A DNA stretch of 64,000 nt from positions 4,242,620 through 4,306,619 of the forward strand of contig OZ025885.1 in NCBI GenBank assembly GCA_964019415.1, in the 5' to 3' direction. Source of the stretch: Ianthella basta (Eukaryota > Porifera > Demospongiae > Verongiida > Ianthellidae). Within the stretch, counting starts at the first letter, position 1, and every line of letters begins with the position of its first letter. Of the stretch, positions 49,145-58,305 are shown one piece after another. A program made the position numbers and the translations under genes. The notes under the pieces were generated by a model that was not told the origin of the DNA, made no database searches, and saw only the letters and a list, made by a program, of their open reading frames with translations.

Positions 49145-52100
49145 TCAGTACTGGTCACCAGACCTTGGCTGCCGTGGGAGACCAAGAACACCCTTCCCTC
49201 GTCCACAAGACACCTGTCGTTGTTGGCTGAATAAGTGGAAAGAAACACCTATGTACTAGAAAACCTGCAGTATTCACACCACAAGCAATACCCATGAGAT
49301 ACACTTGACCCTCAATCTATTGATACTTTAAAGCAATTCCCTTGCCCAGTGTGTGAGTAGACTAGCCACTATAGAGCTCCAAAGATCACTTTAAGAACCA
49401 GAGCAGAAGTAATAATATCTTCCACCCCAGATGCTAATGAGAAGCACAGGTGTGCACCAATCTGTCCTACCATCAGAGGTACATATACCAGCACAAGCAC
49501 ACGCACTATCAATTTACCTGCAATTGAATGGTATACTAAACGCCCAAATTGTAAACAACCATAGGACAAGAGCTATATTAAAGTATGAAAGGAAAAGTCA
49601 CCCAGTTCTGGTAACCACACTGATGATGCCTCCTCCCCCCCCCCCCCCCCCTTTCCACCTTGTCGCCACTGTACTACCCACACCTACTACGTAGTGTGTC
49701 TCCAGCTCCACTGTGTACGTATGTGTGTGTGTACATACGTACGTACCTTGCTGGGCTATGTGATGATTGCTGCTGGGCTCCCACAGGGTGACTGGGCTCA
49801 GCTGTGATGCAGGGAGAAGTGGAATGCACAAAGGTGACACAACTGCTCTTTAGTAGTTAGTATTGACTATGACATGCTTAACTTGTATGTGAAGAGTAAG
49901 AAATGATGGGAAGGGCACACGGAGACATGTCAAGGAATAGCAAAGGGCTCGTTAGGGCTGCAAAGCCACCCTTTGGAGAGAGCTAGAGAGCAGGTGTAAC
50001 GTAGTAAGAGAGGAAGATGAGCAGACTGTCCAACACAGCACAATGGGGGCTTCAGACCAACCTTGTGAATAGTATCTGTAGTCCCTGTACTGTGGCTCCT
50101 TCGTTGCAGAAGGACGGGGTTGGTGGTGTGCAGAAGGGGGTTGGTGGTACACAGGAGGGGGTATGTAGTATGCAGGAGGAGGTTGGGGGTTCGCAGGAGG
50201 GGGGTGGTGGTACGCTGGACGGTGCTGCCGAGGGATGTCATTCTGCTCTGGCAGCCGTTGGTTGTAAGCCGGCTGACAGTGTTCGGTGAATTCAAAGCCC
50301 TCAGATGCTGTAGCTGGGAGGGGGGGGGGGGGGGGAGGGATGCGTAGTGGTTGAAGAAAGGTCCAGAAATGGCATGCTATTAGATGTTCACACAACACCC
50401 ACATACTTCACAGATTCATGGAGAAACAGGCTACAGTACATTTTGGGTCAGTTGTCCTGACTGGATGGTTGCAATCGGTTATCAATTATCAACCTAATGA
50501 TGTCATTTTTGCGTGACCTTTAGTATACCCAATTCTATTGGAGGATGGTATACAGGAGATTCAGGGTATGTGGCGAAGGCGGGCGATCTGAATCGCTGAC
50601 TGGCCGTGATTTGACAGTTTTCTCAGTGGTCTGGAATGCAGGTTACAGAAAATTGCTGCACGAGATCGGTACAAGTCTGTTTAGCCCCCACGCTGTCTGT
50701 TCACTTATTGTGAAGGCGTTTTCCTCTTGGTACAGAAACATCCCCATCATTCTTAGCCTTAAGGCCTGTTCACACTTGATGCGCATTCAATCCGTATTGG
50801 AATCCGCTTCGTTTCAATGCGCATCAAATGCGCATTGATCGCGTTCACATTGTACTTTTGAAATTTGCGCTGGTACTCGTAGTGCACGTGAAATATACGT
50901 TTCCTGGTGACGCAACAGGGTTTGAAGAAAATGGTGTACGTCGAGGCAATGGTAGCGTTAGCACTTGTTTTGTGGCTTAACTTTGTTCGGTTGTGCATGA
51001 AACATCGCGCGAACAGGAGTAGAAGGGATATCGAACGAAGGAGAAGACAGCGAGTGAGGATTAATCGCAATTTCAGTCACAGACGGCTTGTCTCTTCTAC
51101 TGTCCAGTCCGCTCCAGCCATCGCTTTTCGCTCGATAATTTTGCTGCACATCTGCTACGTTGTTTCGCTCATACGCTCAACTGCCGATTTCCTACCCACG
51201 GCTGTTTTGAGTTGGCAACTTAGTTTTTACATGGAAACGGGGAACCAGAACCGGACTGGCCGATGGAAGGAAGGGACCAAGGCGTTTTAGCCTTTTCCCT
51301 CTTGATTGCAGGCAAAATTGCCACAAATTCTTTATAGAACAGTGGAATTGGTAGTGGGCAATGTGCCTTTTAGGTTAAAAGCTTTGTTTATGTCTTACAT
51401 TGCGTACGATTTTGGCATACAATTGTTTCGGTTAACTGCTTGTAGCGCGTCTCTCGAAGTTTTCCTGGCATAATGACTAGCATGCAAAGACAGCCCATCC
51501 ATTGTACAACATCATACTGGTGCGACTGTTCTGCTGCCTTTTCCCTACCACCCGCTTTAAGAGCAAATAAACTATGTCAATGTATTGTATACCGCATACA
51601 CCGTGGTCTGCACAGTACAACTTCCCGTTGAGCTGAAATAATGCCACAGCAGCTCAGAATACCTATAGAATCGTCCCAAACGAGCAGTATCCAGCACTAC
51701 AAGGGTAACTGTATAATTTACATACGTATCGTCGTACAATTTCCCGTGAGCTCAGATAATGCCGTAGCACTTCAGAATGCAAGCTGCTGCTCCTTTGGGA
51801 CAACTCGATAGGTATTCTGAACTGCTGTGGCATTGTTAGAGCTCACCGGGAAGTTGTACTGCGCAGTCCAGGGTATGCGCGCAGTATAGCTTATTTGCTC
51901 CTAAAGCGGATGGTAGGAGAAAGGCAGCAGAACAGTTGCTCCAGTACGATGTTGTACGATGACTGGGCTATCTCCACATGTTAGCCATTATTCCAGGAAA
52001 ACTTCAAGAGGCGAGCTACAAGCAGTTGAACGTAAATCAGTTTGTGTTCTTGATGTTACGAACGAAATCCATTAAAATGATTCTAAAGCCCAAATCACCT

Positions 52101-55100
52101 TACTTAATATCAAGCACACCGTTCTGTGACATGTCACTGGTGATTTGGACTACAACCAAGGAGAAATGGGCTGTATACGCAGTAACCTCTTTGCGAGGGA
52201 AATCTCGCTGCCGCGAGGTCGGTTTCCAAACCAAAACTAAGTTGATACATTTTATATTGTTGAAACAGCCATGCTACCAGTTTCGCACCTTACGCAATTC
52301 TATCACGTGATCAACTCGCAAAACCGGATCGGTGAGGCGAATGCGCATCAAAACCACCTCCTCAGGTGGTTTCACTGAAGCGCATTGGAATGCGCATCGG
52401 AGTGTGAATGCTCGAATCCGGATTGAATGCGAATTACAGGTAGTGTGTGAACAGGCCTTTAAATCGTCCAAATACACTTTATTTCAGTCTTCCTGGTTCC
52501 AAACGCCGCTGCTTTAGCTCGACTTGTAGCCGCCAGAATGACATCACCAGGTTAATAATTGATAACTGATAACTGATTGCATATATCCGGTCTGGACAAC
52601 TGACCCAAAAAGTATTGAAATAAAAAAGAAACTGTTAATTAGACAAACTGTCAATTTGGCAATGATAGAACTAATTCTAAAGGTCATTATCACAATGTAG
52701 TATCCTGTTTGTCCTGTTGTTGTTTAGTCTTACCTTGCACGGGTGATAGTAGCCTTATTTCATGTCTTACTTCATGTTTTGGTCTGGGTGCATGGTTATC
52801 TCATAGTTACCTTGAGTGATTGTACTTTATCAGGGTCTAGAACTTGCTGCTTGCTTATATGTACTGATATACCGTATGCGCTTTAATTTTCGCGGGGTTT
52901 ATATTTCGCGGATTTGCAATTTTCGCGTTTTTAAATTCGCGGATGCTGGGTACAGTGGTGTTGAAATATTCGCGGGTGAAATATTCGCGGATATACGGAG
53001 TGAGTCCGTATACCATAATAGTATACGGCAGGTGCAGAGGTGCAAAACTCGCTGGACTCGTTGGATTCGTATGAAGATGTCATCGTATCGGATGGAGAGC
53101 TGCATTCGAGGATTTCACATATACAAAGAGGTATGGACGCCGTTCATCGGAGAAAGGCTTGGTTGCGTCCGAGAGAGAAGCAACAGAGAAGATCCGTTCG
53201 CTGTTGCAATGAAAAGAGGCAATGAAGTGGTCGGCCATGTACCGCGCACGATCTCGTGCGTCTGCACTCTCTTCCTGCGGCAGCGTGGGTCCATATCCTG
53301 TGAAGTTACAGGTAGCAGAAGACGGAGCATCGACCTACCTCAAGGAGGTCTTGAATTGCCATGCATCCTCACTTTTAGTGGTCCTGAAGAACTCATGGAC
53401 AAATTAAAGATGCGCATTGATGAAATCGCGCAAACAAAAACAGGCAACAGCAGCGCTGCAGTTCCCACCAAGGGGGAAGAGACAGTACCCATCGAGGGAG
53501 AAGACACAGCAGTACCCATCGAGGGAGAAGACTCAGCAGTACCCATCGAGGGAGAAGACACAGCAGTACCCATCGAGGGAGAAGACACAGCAGTACCCAT
53601 TGAGGGAGAAGACACAGCAGTACCCATCGAGGGAGAAGACACAGCAGTACCCACCGAGGGAGAAGACGAGGCACTACCAATTAAAGTAGAGGAGGACAGT
53701 GTGTGCACCGTGGGAGAAGAGACTGAAGAAGTTATGGCTAACAAGAAAGAAGAGGTTTGGCTTTCCTTCAAAGACATTGTTCTTCGCTTGAATGACAAGC
53801 ACACTATTGATTGTGATCAACGTTTGACAGACCTGCATATCAATTCAACAGTGATTGGACCACCATTCTCTGCTAACAGATTGCTGTCCGTGTCGCGTAA
53901 TATTCCTGTGATTACTCCGATGACAACAGAATTATTCACAACACCCCCTGACTCTCTTATTTGATGGATAACCTTCATTGCATGTCTTTCTACGTCTTGT
54001 CCTAGTGCCAGTGGACGTCCCAATGCTTGCACAGGCAGTTTTTCCACGGGTTTATCATCCCCTTTTCTTTTTCGGCTGGCCAATTCGGCGCAATATGTCG
54101 TCTTCCACCCTCTCACTGTGCTCTCCTTCAATTCTAAGCCTTGCTTCGTCTTGAAATGACGCAAGGCTGCTGCAATGCCATTTTCAGCGGCATACCCGGC
54201 AATCCTCGCTTTCTGGATCTCCGTGACTGTCTTGTCATATTGGCCCCTTTTCATCGCCCCCTTGGCCACCGAACCGCTCTGCACAGCTGCAGCCACGCGC
54301 GTAGTGCTCTCGACTTCCTTCTGCACCGCCTTCGCCATTGAGGGAGAAACAATCTTCTCCAAGTCCGGAGCGATGTCGCGCTTGGGTACCAAGTAAGGAC
54401 GAATAGACATGTTTTTCGGCAGCGAGAACAACGGCTGGAGAACAAAGGAACTAGCGAAGTGAGGTTTACGTTGCCCCGTAACCAATTATCGCCATTTTAG
54501 TTACGCATGACGTCATCGATTGGCTCGAGTTGTTGCACCAAAGATCGAGGTTGTACGTGTCCATTTACAGTGATGTCCAAATATTCGCGGATGAAATATT
54601 CGCGGATGGCTGTTGATCCGCGAAAACCGCGAACATTAAACCCCGCGAAAATTAAAGCGCATACGGTAGGACCAGGTGTAGGCAGTCTTGCAATGTGCTT
54701 GTACAGGTCATTGGTTGTTGTTCATTGAGTTACTGTTGAACTTGTGCGAGTGAACCAGTTCGTGCACACAGCGCAGAGATACCACACACAAAAATGGTAA
54801 ATAGGTTTTGTTTGCTTGAATGTTACCATAGTGCTCCAATTGTTCAGTAGCGCATAACTTTAAACTAAAATGACCAAGTTTGATTGGCTAAGTTCTTGAA
54901 TTGCAGAAAACTCATGTCTGCACATTATCACAGCTGCTCTGTCATCAGATTCAGCGTTGTAGGACATGTCAGAGTAGGTCGGCCCCACTTTTAGAACATG
55001 TCAGAGTAGGTCGGCCCCACTTTCAGAACATGTCAGAGTAGGTCAGCCCCACTTTCAGAACATGTCAGAGTAGGTCAGCCCCACTTTTTGAAATGTCAGA

Positions 55101-58100
55101 GTAGGTCAGCCCCACTTTTAGAACATGTCAGAGTAGGTCAGCCCCACTTTTAGAACATGTCAGAGTAGGTCAGCCCCACTTTTAGAACATGTCAGAGTAG
55201 GTCAGCCCCACTTTTAGAACATGTCAGAGTAGGTCAGCCCCACTTTTAGAACATGTCAGAGTAGGTCAGCCCCACTTTTAGAACATGTCAGAGTAGGTCA
55301 GCCCCACTTTTAGAACATGTCAGAGTAGGTCAGCCCCACTTTTAGAACATGTCAGAGTAGGTCAGCCCCACTTTTAGAACATGTCAGAGTAGGTCAACCC
55401 CACTTTTAGAACATGTCAGAGTAGGTCAGCCCCACTTTTAGAACATGTCAGAGTAGGTCAGCCCCACTTTTAGAACATGTCAGAGTAGGTCAGCCCCACT
55501 TTTAGAACATGTCAGAGTAGGTCAGCCCCACTTTTAGAACACACAACGCTTCTACACCCTATCATATAAAATACATGCTATACGCACACATTTATACAAC
55601 ATCATACACAAGTACGTATGTATGTACACACAAAAAGTGACCACACACCTGAGTACTATGTAGTCTCGCGCAGACTCTGTCCTCCCAAAAGACGTTTTTG
55701 TGAGGGTGGAGTCTGAACAAATGTTTGTCTGGCTACACAAGACTATTGGTGTGCATCAGTATCAGTGGTGGATCTAGCCCAACCTTTAAGGGGGGGCTCA
55801 GCACTTTTATAAGTTAATGCACAATCATAATACGATGTAAATAAAAATGGCTGCCAGTGGCCAGAACTAAGAAAGAACTTAATTTAGACCCCTGTCCAGC
55901 CACACCAGACTCTATTAAGCTTACACCAGCTCCTCTAAAGTTATTTAGATGTTTTTAGGCCATTACATAAGTCCTGTTGGATGTACACTTGAGAACAATT
56001 AGCTAAGAAAGAATATTTCAGATCTGGGCCAAGGAGGGGGGCTCAAGCCCTGAAAGCCCCCACCCCTGGATCAGTCCCTACGTATGCACACTAACACACA
56101 CAAGCACACATGCCACTGCATACCACCCCACAAACAACAGTATACCACACTCACTTGAATCAACCTCTTCATCCCAGTCCTCACTGGTGCTTGGTTTCCA
56201 GGAAGAGCTGTGGTTGGATACAGGGAGCTCTGTGTAGCCACCTCGGGGGGCGGGGTCTGTGGGGGAGCAACACAATCAGCGCAAACCAGCAGTAGTAGAA
56301 AGAATGAGACTATTCCTAAGAGTACTGCTCAAGTCCCCCCCCCCCTCCCACCCTTGGGAGAGCGTGCTGCCATCCCCTCTCGTCTCACAAACCATTATTT
56401 CATAGACTTTGCCTATCAAAAGACAGCCTGGTGTTTGGTTGAGTACCTCACCATGATAAGTAGAGTATACAACCTACTCACTTTTGCCCCCCCACCCCAC
56501 CCCCAGCTGGCTACAACTGTGTGCCTATGCGGGCTAGGTGAACAATAAGCAAGTCATTTGGATTGGTCCAACAACACTCAACTCCACTCAAGTCACTCAT
56601 CGCTCTGGGCCAAGTCAGAATTGACTGTGCACATCATATGGTATGTATACGACTCATGCACACTTGTTAGCCGCATGTACGCACCTTTAGACTGTATTTG
56701 GTTCTCAACTAGTTTCTGAATGGCAAGAAGAGAGAAAGGATAGCAATAGATTCTGACTCGCACAGATACAATATCAAACACAGTTAACCAGTCAACAAGG
56801 GAGCACCACATCCATAATCTTTACACCCTCAGTTACTGTAATCATTATACAAGAATTATTGGAATGCACAGTCAATGAACAGTACACATAACACTGTCCC
56901 CTCCTCCAGTGAGCACTGGATACAGAGAACACGACTCCCTCCTTTGGACCATACATTAGACCTATTGACAGCTACTGTTAGAGCTCTCCACATGCAGAAG
57001 TGACCCTTCCTGCTCCTCCCAGGTGTAGGGGGCAACTGTCCTACCACAATAGGTGTAATAGCCCCATGACCTTTCAGTCCCTCTGACCTTTCCAGGTCCC
57101 ACTGACCTTTCCAGGTCAAGAACATTCTATTGACAATTGCAGGTGCATAGATACAAATGGAGGCCTTGATCTTTAACTTATGGCACTGTTGTACAGTGTG
57201 CTTGAGCTGTGGAGCTCCAGCACAAGGAACTGGAGGCACTGGATTAATGCTGATACTGTAGAGGTTCATTACTGCGTGTTCACGATGCAGGAGGAAGTTA
57301 ACGAGCTTCGAGCGCAGTACTGACTTCAGTGGGATACAAGACGTTTCGATCCGTAGATCTTCATCAGTTGTACAACTGATGAAGATCTACGGATCGAAAC
57401 GTCTTGTATCCCACTGAAGTCAGTACTGCGCTCGAAGCTCGTTAACTTCCTCCTGCATGGATTAATGCTGTTGTACTCGATGGACAGGTTCCGAAACTGA
57501 CAAGAAGTCTAACATTTCAAGAGTGCACGTTCATACCTACGGCACTTGGCTTTGGGCCCAGATCTGATACGGTGAGGCTCTGACTAAGCCCATCATAGCA
57601 TGTCAAAGACTTTGAACCAGACAACTGACAATGTCTCATGAACGCTTGCCCACAATGTAGACTACAAGGGATGGCTACATGCTTTATGGCTGTTGTGTGT
57701 TGTTGCGTGCAGATGTGGGCATGGGTCTATCGGCACCTGGGTGTGGGTACTAGGTGCATAGGTACATGGCTACAACTCACCCTGTATTCACACCTCGCCA
57801 CATGGCTGTCCAGTTCACTTGCTGGCACAACATGAAGATATGTGTACGGACAGAACTTGTAATTGCTTGTGTTATTATTCTGCAGTGATAGAGAAGGCAC
57901 AGTCTACCCAACACAACACTTGTGGGTGTAGAGGGAGAAGTGTTCCAGACTACCCTCATCCCCACAATCGTCGTTCTCGTCTCACCACATGTCTCCACTC
58001 CTCCCCTCTCCTAACTACTTTCTTGGCACTCCTTTAACGTTCCTAAACCTTAGCCACCAAACTTCTCCGTTCTCACGACTCCCTCCCTTGCATGATTAAC

Positions 58101-58305
58101 AGCCACTCAAATCCCCAGGAGATTGAGGACAGACTACCCAGGATCGCCTAATCCCACAGTGACGCGCGACGCACGCAGGACTACGTACCTTGGAACACTT
58201 GATTAGGTGCCTCACCAGCCGCTGAACAGACACTCTGTGTACCTCGTCAAAAGGGCATGTTACCAGAGTGTCTGGGTCCAGGCGGGAAAAGTCGTAACAT
58301 TCCAT
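49145..58305 (-). CDS. GTSF1/Asterix-like double CHHC zinc-finger protein, seven exons (243 aa)
   Basis: Exons 58305-58189, 57879-57781, 56715-56685, 56256-56155, 50307-50062, 49801-49747 and 49226-49145 (stop TGA 49145-49147). Every junction keeps frame. Exon 1 (DPDTLVTCPFDEVHRVSVQR, then LVRHLIKCSK) is a CHHC finger. Exon 2 (FCPYTYLHVVPASELDSHVA, RCEYR) is the second. Two adjacent CHHC fingers followed by an acidic DWDEEV segment (exon 4) match GTSF1. GTSF1 binds RNA through its fingers and activates PIWI-guided silencing in the piRNA pathway. The tail beyond exon 4 is longer than in vertebrates: a Pro/Tyr/His-rich stretch (HHPPPANPQPPPAYYIPPPV) and a basic end (CGRGKGVLGLPRQPRSGDQY), possibly an RG-type motif for Tudor binding. 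Intron 4 (5.85 kb) and intron 2 are full of transposons. The donor of exon 5 (GTTGGT) is weak. Head-to-head with the SRSF2-like gene. tRNA-binding or U11-48K-like roles are less likely given the tandem fingers and acidic tail. Confidence 0.88.
50762..52458. mobile_element. Harbinger-type element, about 1.7 kb, in GTSF1-like intron 4
   Basis: Inverted ends begin AGGCCTGTTCACAC (left) and its complement GTGTGAACAGGCCT (right). Sub-terminal blocks GCATTCAATCCG and ATGCGCATC are shared. TTA flanks both sides (50759-50761 and 52459-52461). A 3-bp TTA duplication with such ends fits PIF/Harbinger (ISL2EU-like) elements. A basic ORF fragment lies at 50934-51290 (VRLCMKHRANRSRRDIERRR). No intact DDE transposase is present, so the copy is non-autonomous or decayed. 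Confidence 0.75.
51420..52035. repeat. Large internal hairpin in the Harbinger-type element
   Basis: The stretch from AACTGCTTGTAGCGCGTCTC through GTACAACATC.TACTGG and CAACTGTTCTGCTGCCTTT to the CCTAC.A.CCGCTTTA block is found inverted at 51790-52032. Arms are about 250 bp with scattered mismatches. It may be a nested foldback element or an inverted duplication of transposon sequence. The inverted transcript would be a natural source of double-stranded RNA. Confidence 0.65.
53071..53964 (+). CDS. HIRAN-like domain protein with VPIEGEDTA repeats, transposon-borne
   Basis: The frame is open from 52816, but upstream codons lie outside the element or in its terminal repeat. The first Met past the repeat region that precedes the conserved part is 53071 (MKMSSYRMESCIRGFHIYKE), about 297 residues. 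Residues 10-100 (VWTPFIGERLGCVREREN-like region, DPFAVAMKRGNEVVGHVPRT, then ISCEVTG) have the layout of HIRAN domains: a G.......RE..N..D..A..V......VG..P pattern. In HLTF/Rad5 HIRAN binds 3' DNA ends. Residues about 130-200 are seven to eight repeats of nine residues, VPIEGEDTA. The last 45 or so codons are antisense to the transposase ORF and may not be native. No introns. Whether it is expressed is unknown. Confidence 0.6.
   Translation: MKMSSYRMESCIRGFHIYKEVWTPFIGERLGCVRERSNREDPFAVAMKRGNEVVGHVPRTISCVCTLFLRQRGSISCEVTGSRRRSIDLPQGGLELPCILTFSGPEELMDKLKMRIDEIAQTKTGNSSAAVPTKGEETVPIEGEDTAVPIEGEDSAVPIEGEDTAVPIEGEDTAVPIEGEDTAVPIEGEDTAVPTEGEDEALPIKVEEDSVCTVGEETEEVMANKKEEVWLSFKDIVLRLNDKHTIDCDQRLTDLHINSTVIGPPFSANRLLSVSRNIPVITPMTTELFTTPPDSLI
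53465..53680 (+). repeat. 27-bp coding minisatellite in the HIRAN-like ORF
   Basis: About eight units of GAGGGAGAAGACACAGCAGT ACCCATC type (27 bp, in frame, nine residues each). They are nearly identical, which points to recent expansion. Confidence 0.9.
53817..54410 (-). pseudogene. Truncated pogo/Tigger-like transposase (N-terminal part)
   Basis: Starts at MSIRPYLVPKRDIAPDLEKI (an upstream in-frame Met at 54485 is possible). It includes a psq-like helix-turn-helix (ARIAGYAAENGIAAALRHFK, then LELKESTVRGWKTTY), the linker GRPLALGQDVERHAMKVIHQ, and the conserved VVNNSVVIGVITGIL and SNLLAENGGPI segment that precedes the CENP-B-type DNA-binding end and DDE domain in this family. Homology stops after the GGPI block and the frame ends at 53817. 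The DDE domain is absent. The 3' end overlaps the HIRAN-like ORF in antisense. Confidence 0.75.
54963..55540. repeat. 32-bp minisatellite, 18 copies
   Basis: Unit GAACATGTCAGAGTAGGTCA GCCCCACTTTTA, about 18 copies in direct order. Early copies differ (GGTCGGCCCC, CTTTCAG, one short unit at about 55087). Later ones are almost identical, so the array has grown from one side. It lies in intron 4 of the GTSF1-like gene. Confidence 0.95.
55660..55746. repeat. Short hairpin repeat ending in CTGGCTACACAAGACTA
   Basis: TGTAGTCTCGCGCAGACTC faces GGAGTCTGAACAAATG...GGCTACACAAGACTA. A related piece is at 21548-21596 (TAGTCTTGTGTAGCCA facing TGGCTACACAAGACTA). Small MITE-like family. Confidence 0.5.
55763..56080. 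mobile_element. hAT-type MITE in GTSF1-like intron 4
   Basis: Starts CAGTGGTGGATCTAGCC and ends CCCCTGGATCAGTCCCTACG. The interior includes AAAATGGCTGCCAGTGGCCAGAA and AACTTAATTTAGACCC. The same family is found in eEF1A intron 2 in the opposite orientation. Confidence 0.6.
57332..57373 (-). ncRNA. Hammerhead ribozyme-like motif (minus-strand arm)
   Basis: Exact reverse complement of the plus-strand motif at 57370-57411. This orientation is the sense strand of the GTSF1-like pre-mRNA. Core and stems are identical to those of the plus-strand copy. Predicted cleavage is after the C of GUC. Confidence 0.6.
57370..57409 (+). ncRNA. Hammerhead ribozyme-like motif (plus-strand arm)
   Basis: CUGAUGA (57376-57382), stem-loop GAUC UACG GAUC (57384-57395), GAAAC (57396-57400), GUC (57401-57403), and stem I between GUACAA (57370-57375) and UUGUAU (57404-57409). 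One extra A (57383) lies between the core and stem II, which departs from the strict consensus. Confidence 0.6.

Larger units (their letters stand above)
52872..54666. mobile_element. TA-flanked pogo-type transposon carrying a HIRAN-like ORF (1.8 kb)
   Basis: Perfect 30-bp inverted ends starting CCGTATGCGCTTTAATTTTC, then CG-rich sub-repeats (TTCGCGG), with TA on both sides (52870-52871, 54667-54668). It contains two ORFs in convergent orientation: a HIRAN-like protein (plus) and the N-terminal half of a pogo/Tigger-like transposase (minus). The catalytic DDE domain is missing, so the copy cannot move on its own. It sits in intron 4 of the GTSF1-like gene. Confidence 0.85.
57253..57458. mobile_element. 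Palindromic element with hammerhead ribozyme motifs (copy 1), 13-bp target duplication
   Basis: A perfect 174-bp palindrome (57285-57458) plus 32 bp is flanked by TGGATTAATGCTG on both sides (57240-57252 and 57458-57470). On the plus strand 57370-57409 reads GUACAA-CUGAUGA-A-GAUC-UACG-GAUC-GAAAC-GUC-UUGUAU. Stem I is GUACAA/UUGUAU, stem II is GAUC/GAUC closed by a UACG tetraloop, and the conserved core is complete. Stem III is the self-complementary ACGU with no loop, so it would work as a dimer. The same motif is on the minus strand in the other arm. Minimal dimeric hammerheads are known from Penelope-like elements. It is inserted in intron 2 of the GTSF1-like gene. Confidence 0.8.
56856..57490 (-). 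other. Open frame of unknown nature split by the palindromic insertion
   Basis: On the minus strand an open frame runs from about 57490 (FRNLSIEYNSINP) into the 57253-57457 insertion. It resumes in the same frame after the duplicated 13-bp site as PVPPVPCAGAPQLKHTVQQC, continuing (ICIYAPAIVNRMFLTWKGQW, VVGQLPPTPGRSRKG) to a stop at 56856. Frame is kept across the insertion if one target copy is removed, suggesting that a coding or formerly coding sequence was hit. It lies in an intron of the GTSF1-like gene. I do not recognise it. It may be another transposon's ORF. Confidence 0.4.

Noticed and set aside
50017..50289. Gly-rich plus-strand frame opposite GTSF1-like exon 5
   Set aside because: Antisense of the Pro-rich exon. 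The minus-strand reading keeps frame with exons 4 and 6.
54963..55540. CRISPR-like array
   Set aside because: Units of 32 bp follow each other directly with no unique spacers, in an animal intron. It is a minisatellite.
57285..57458. Rho-independent terminator
   Set aside because: An 87-bp perfect arm with no U-tract in an animal intron. The internal CUGAUGA/GAAAC/GUC layout and target duplication fit a mobile element better.
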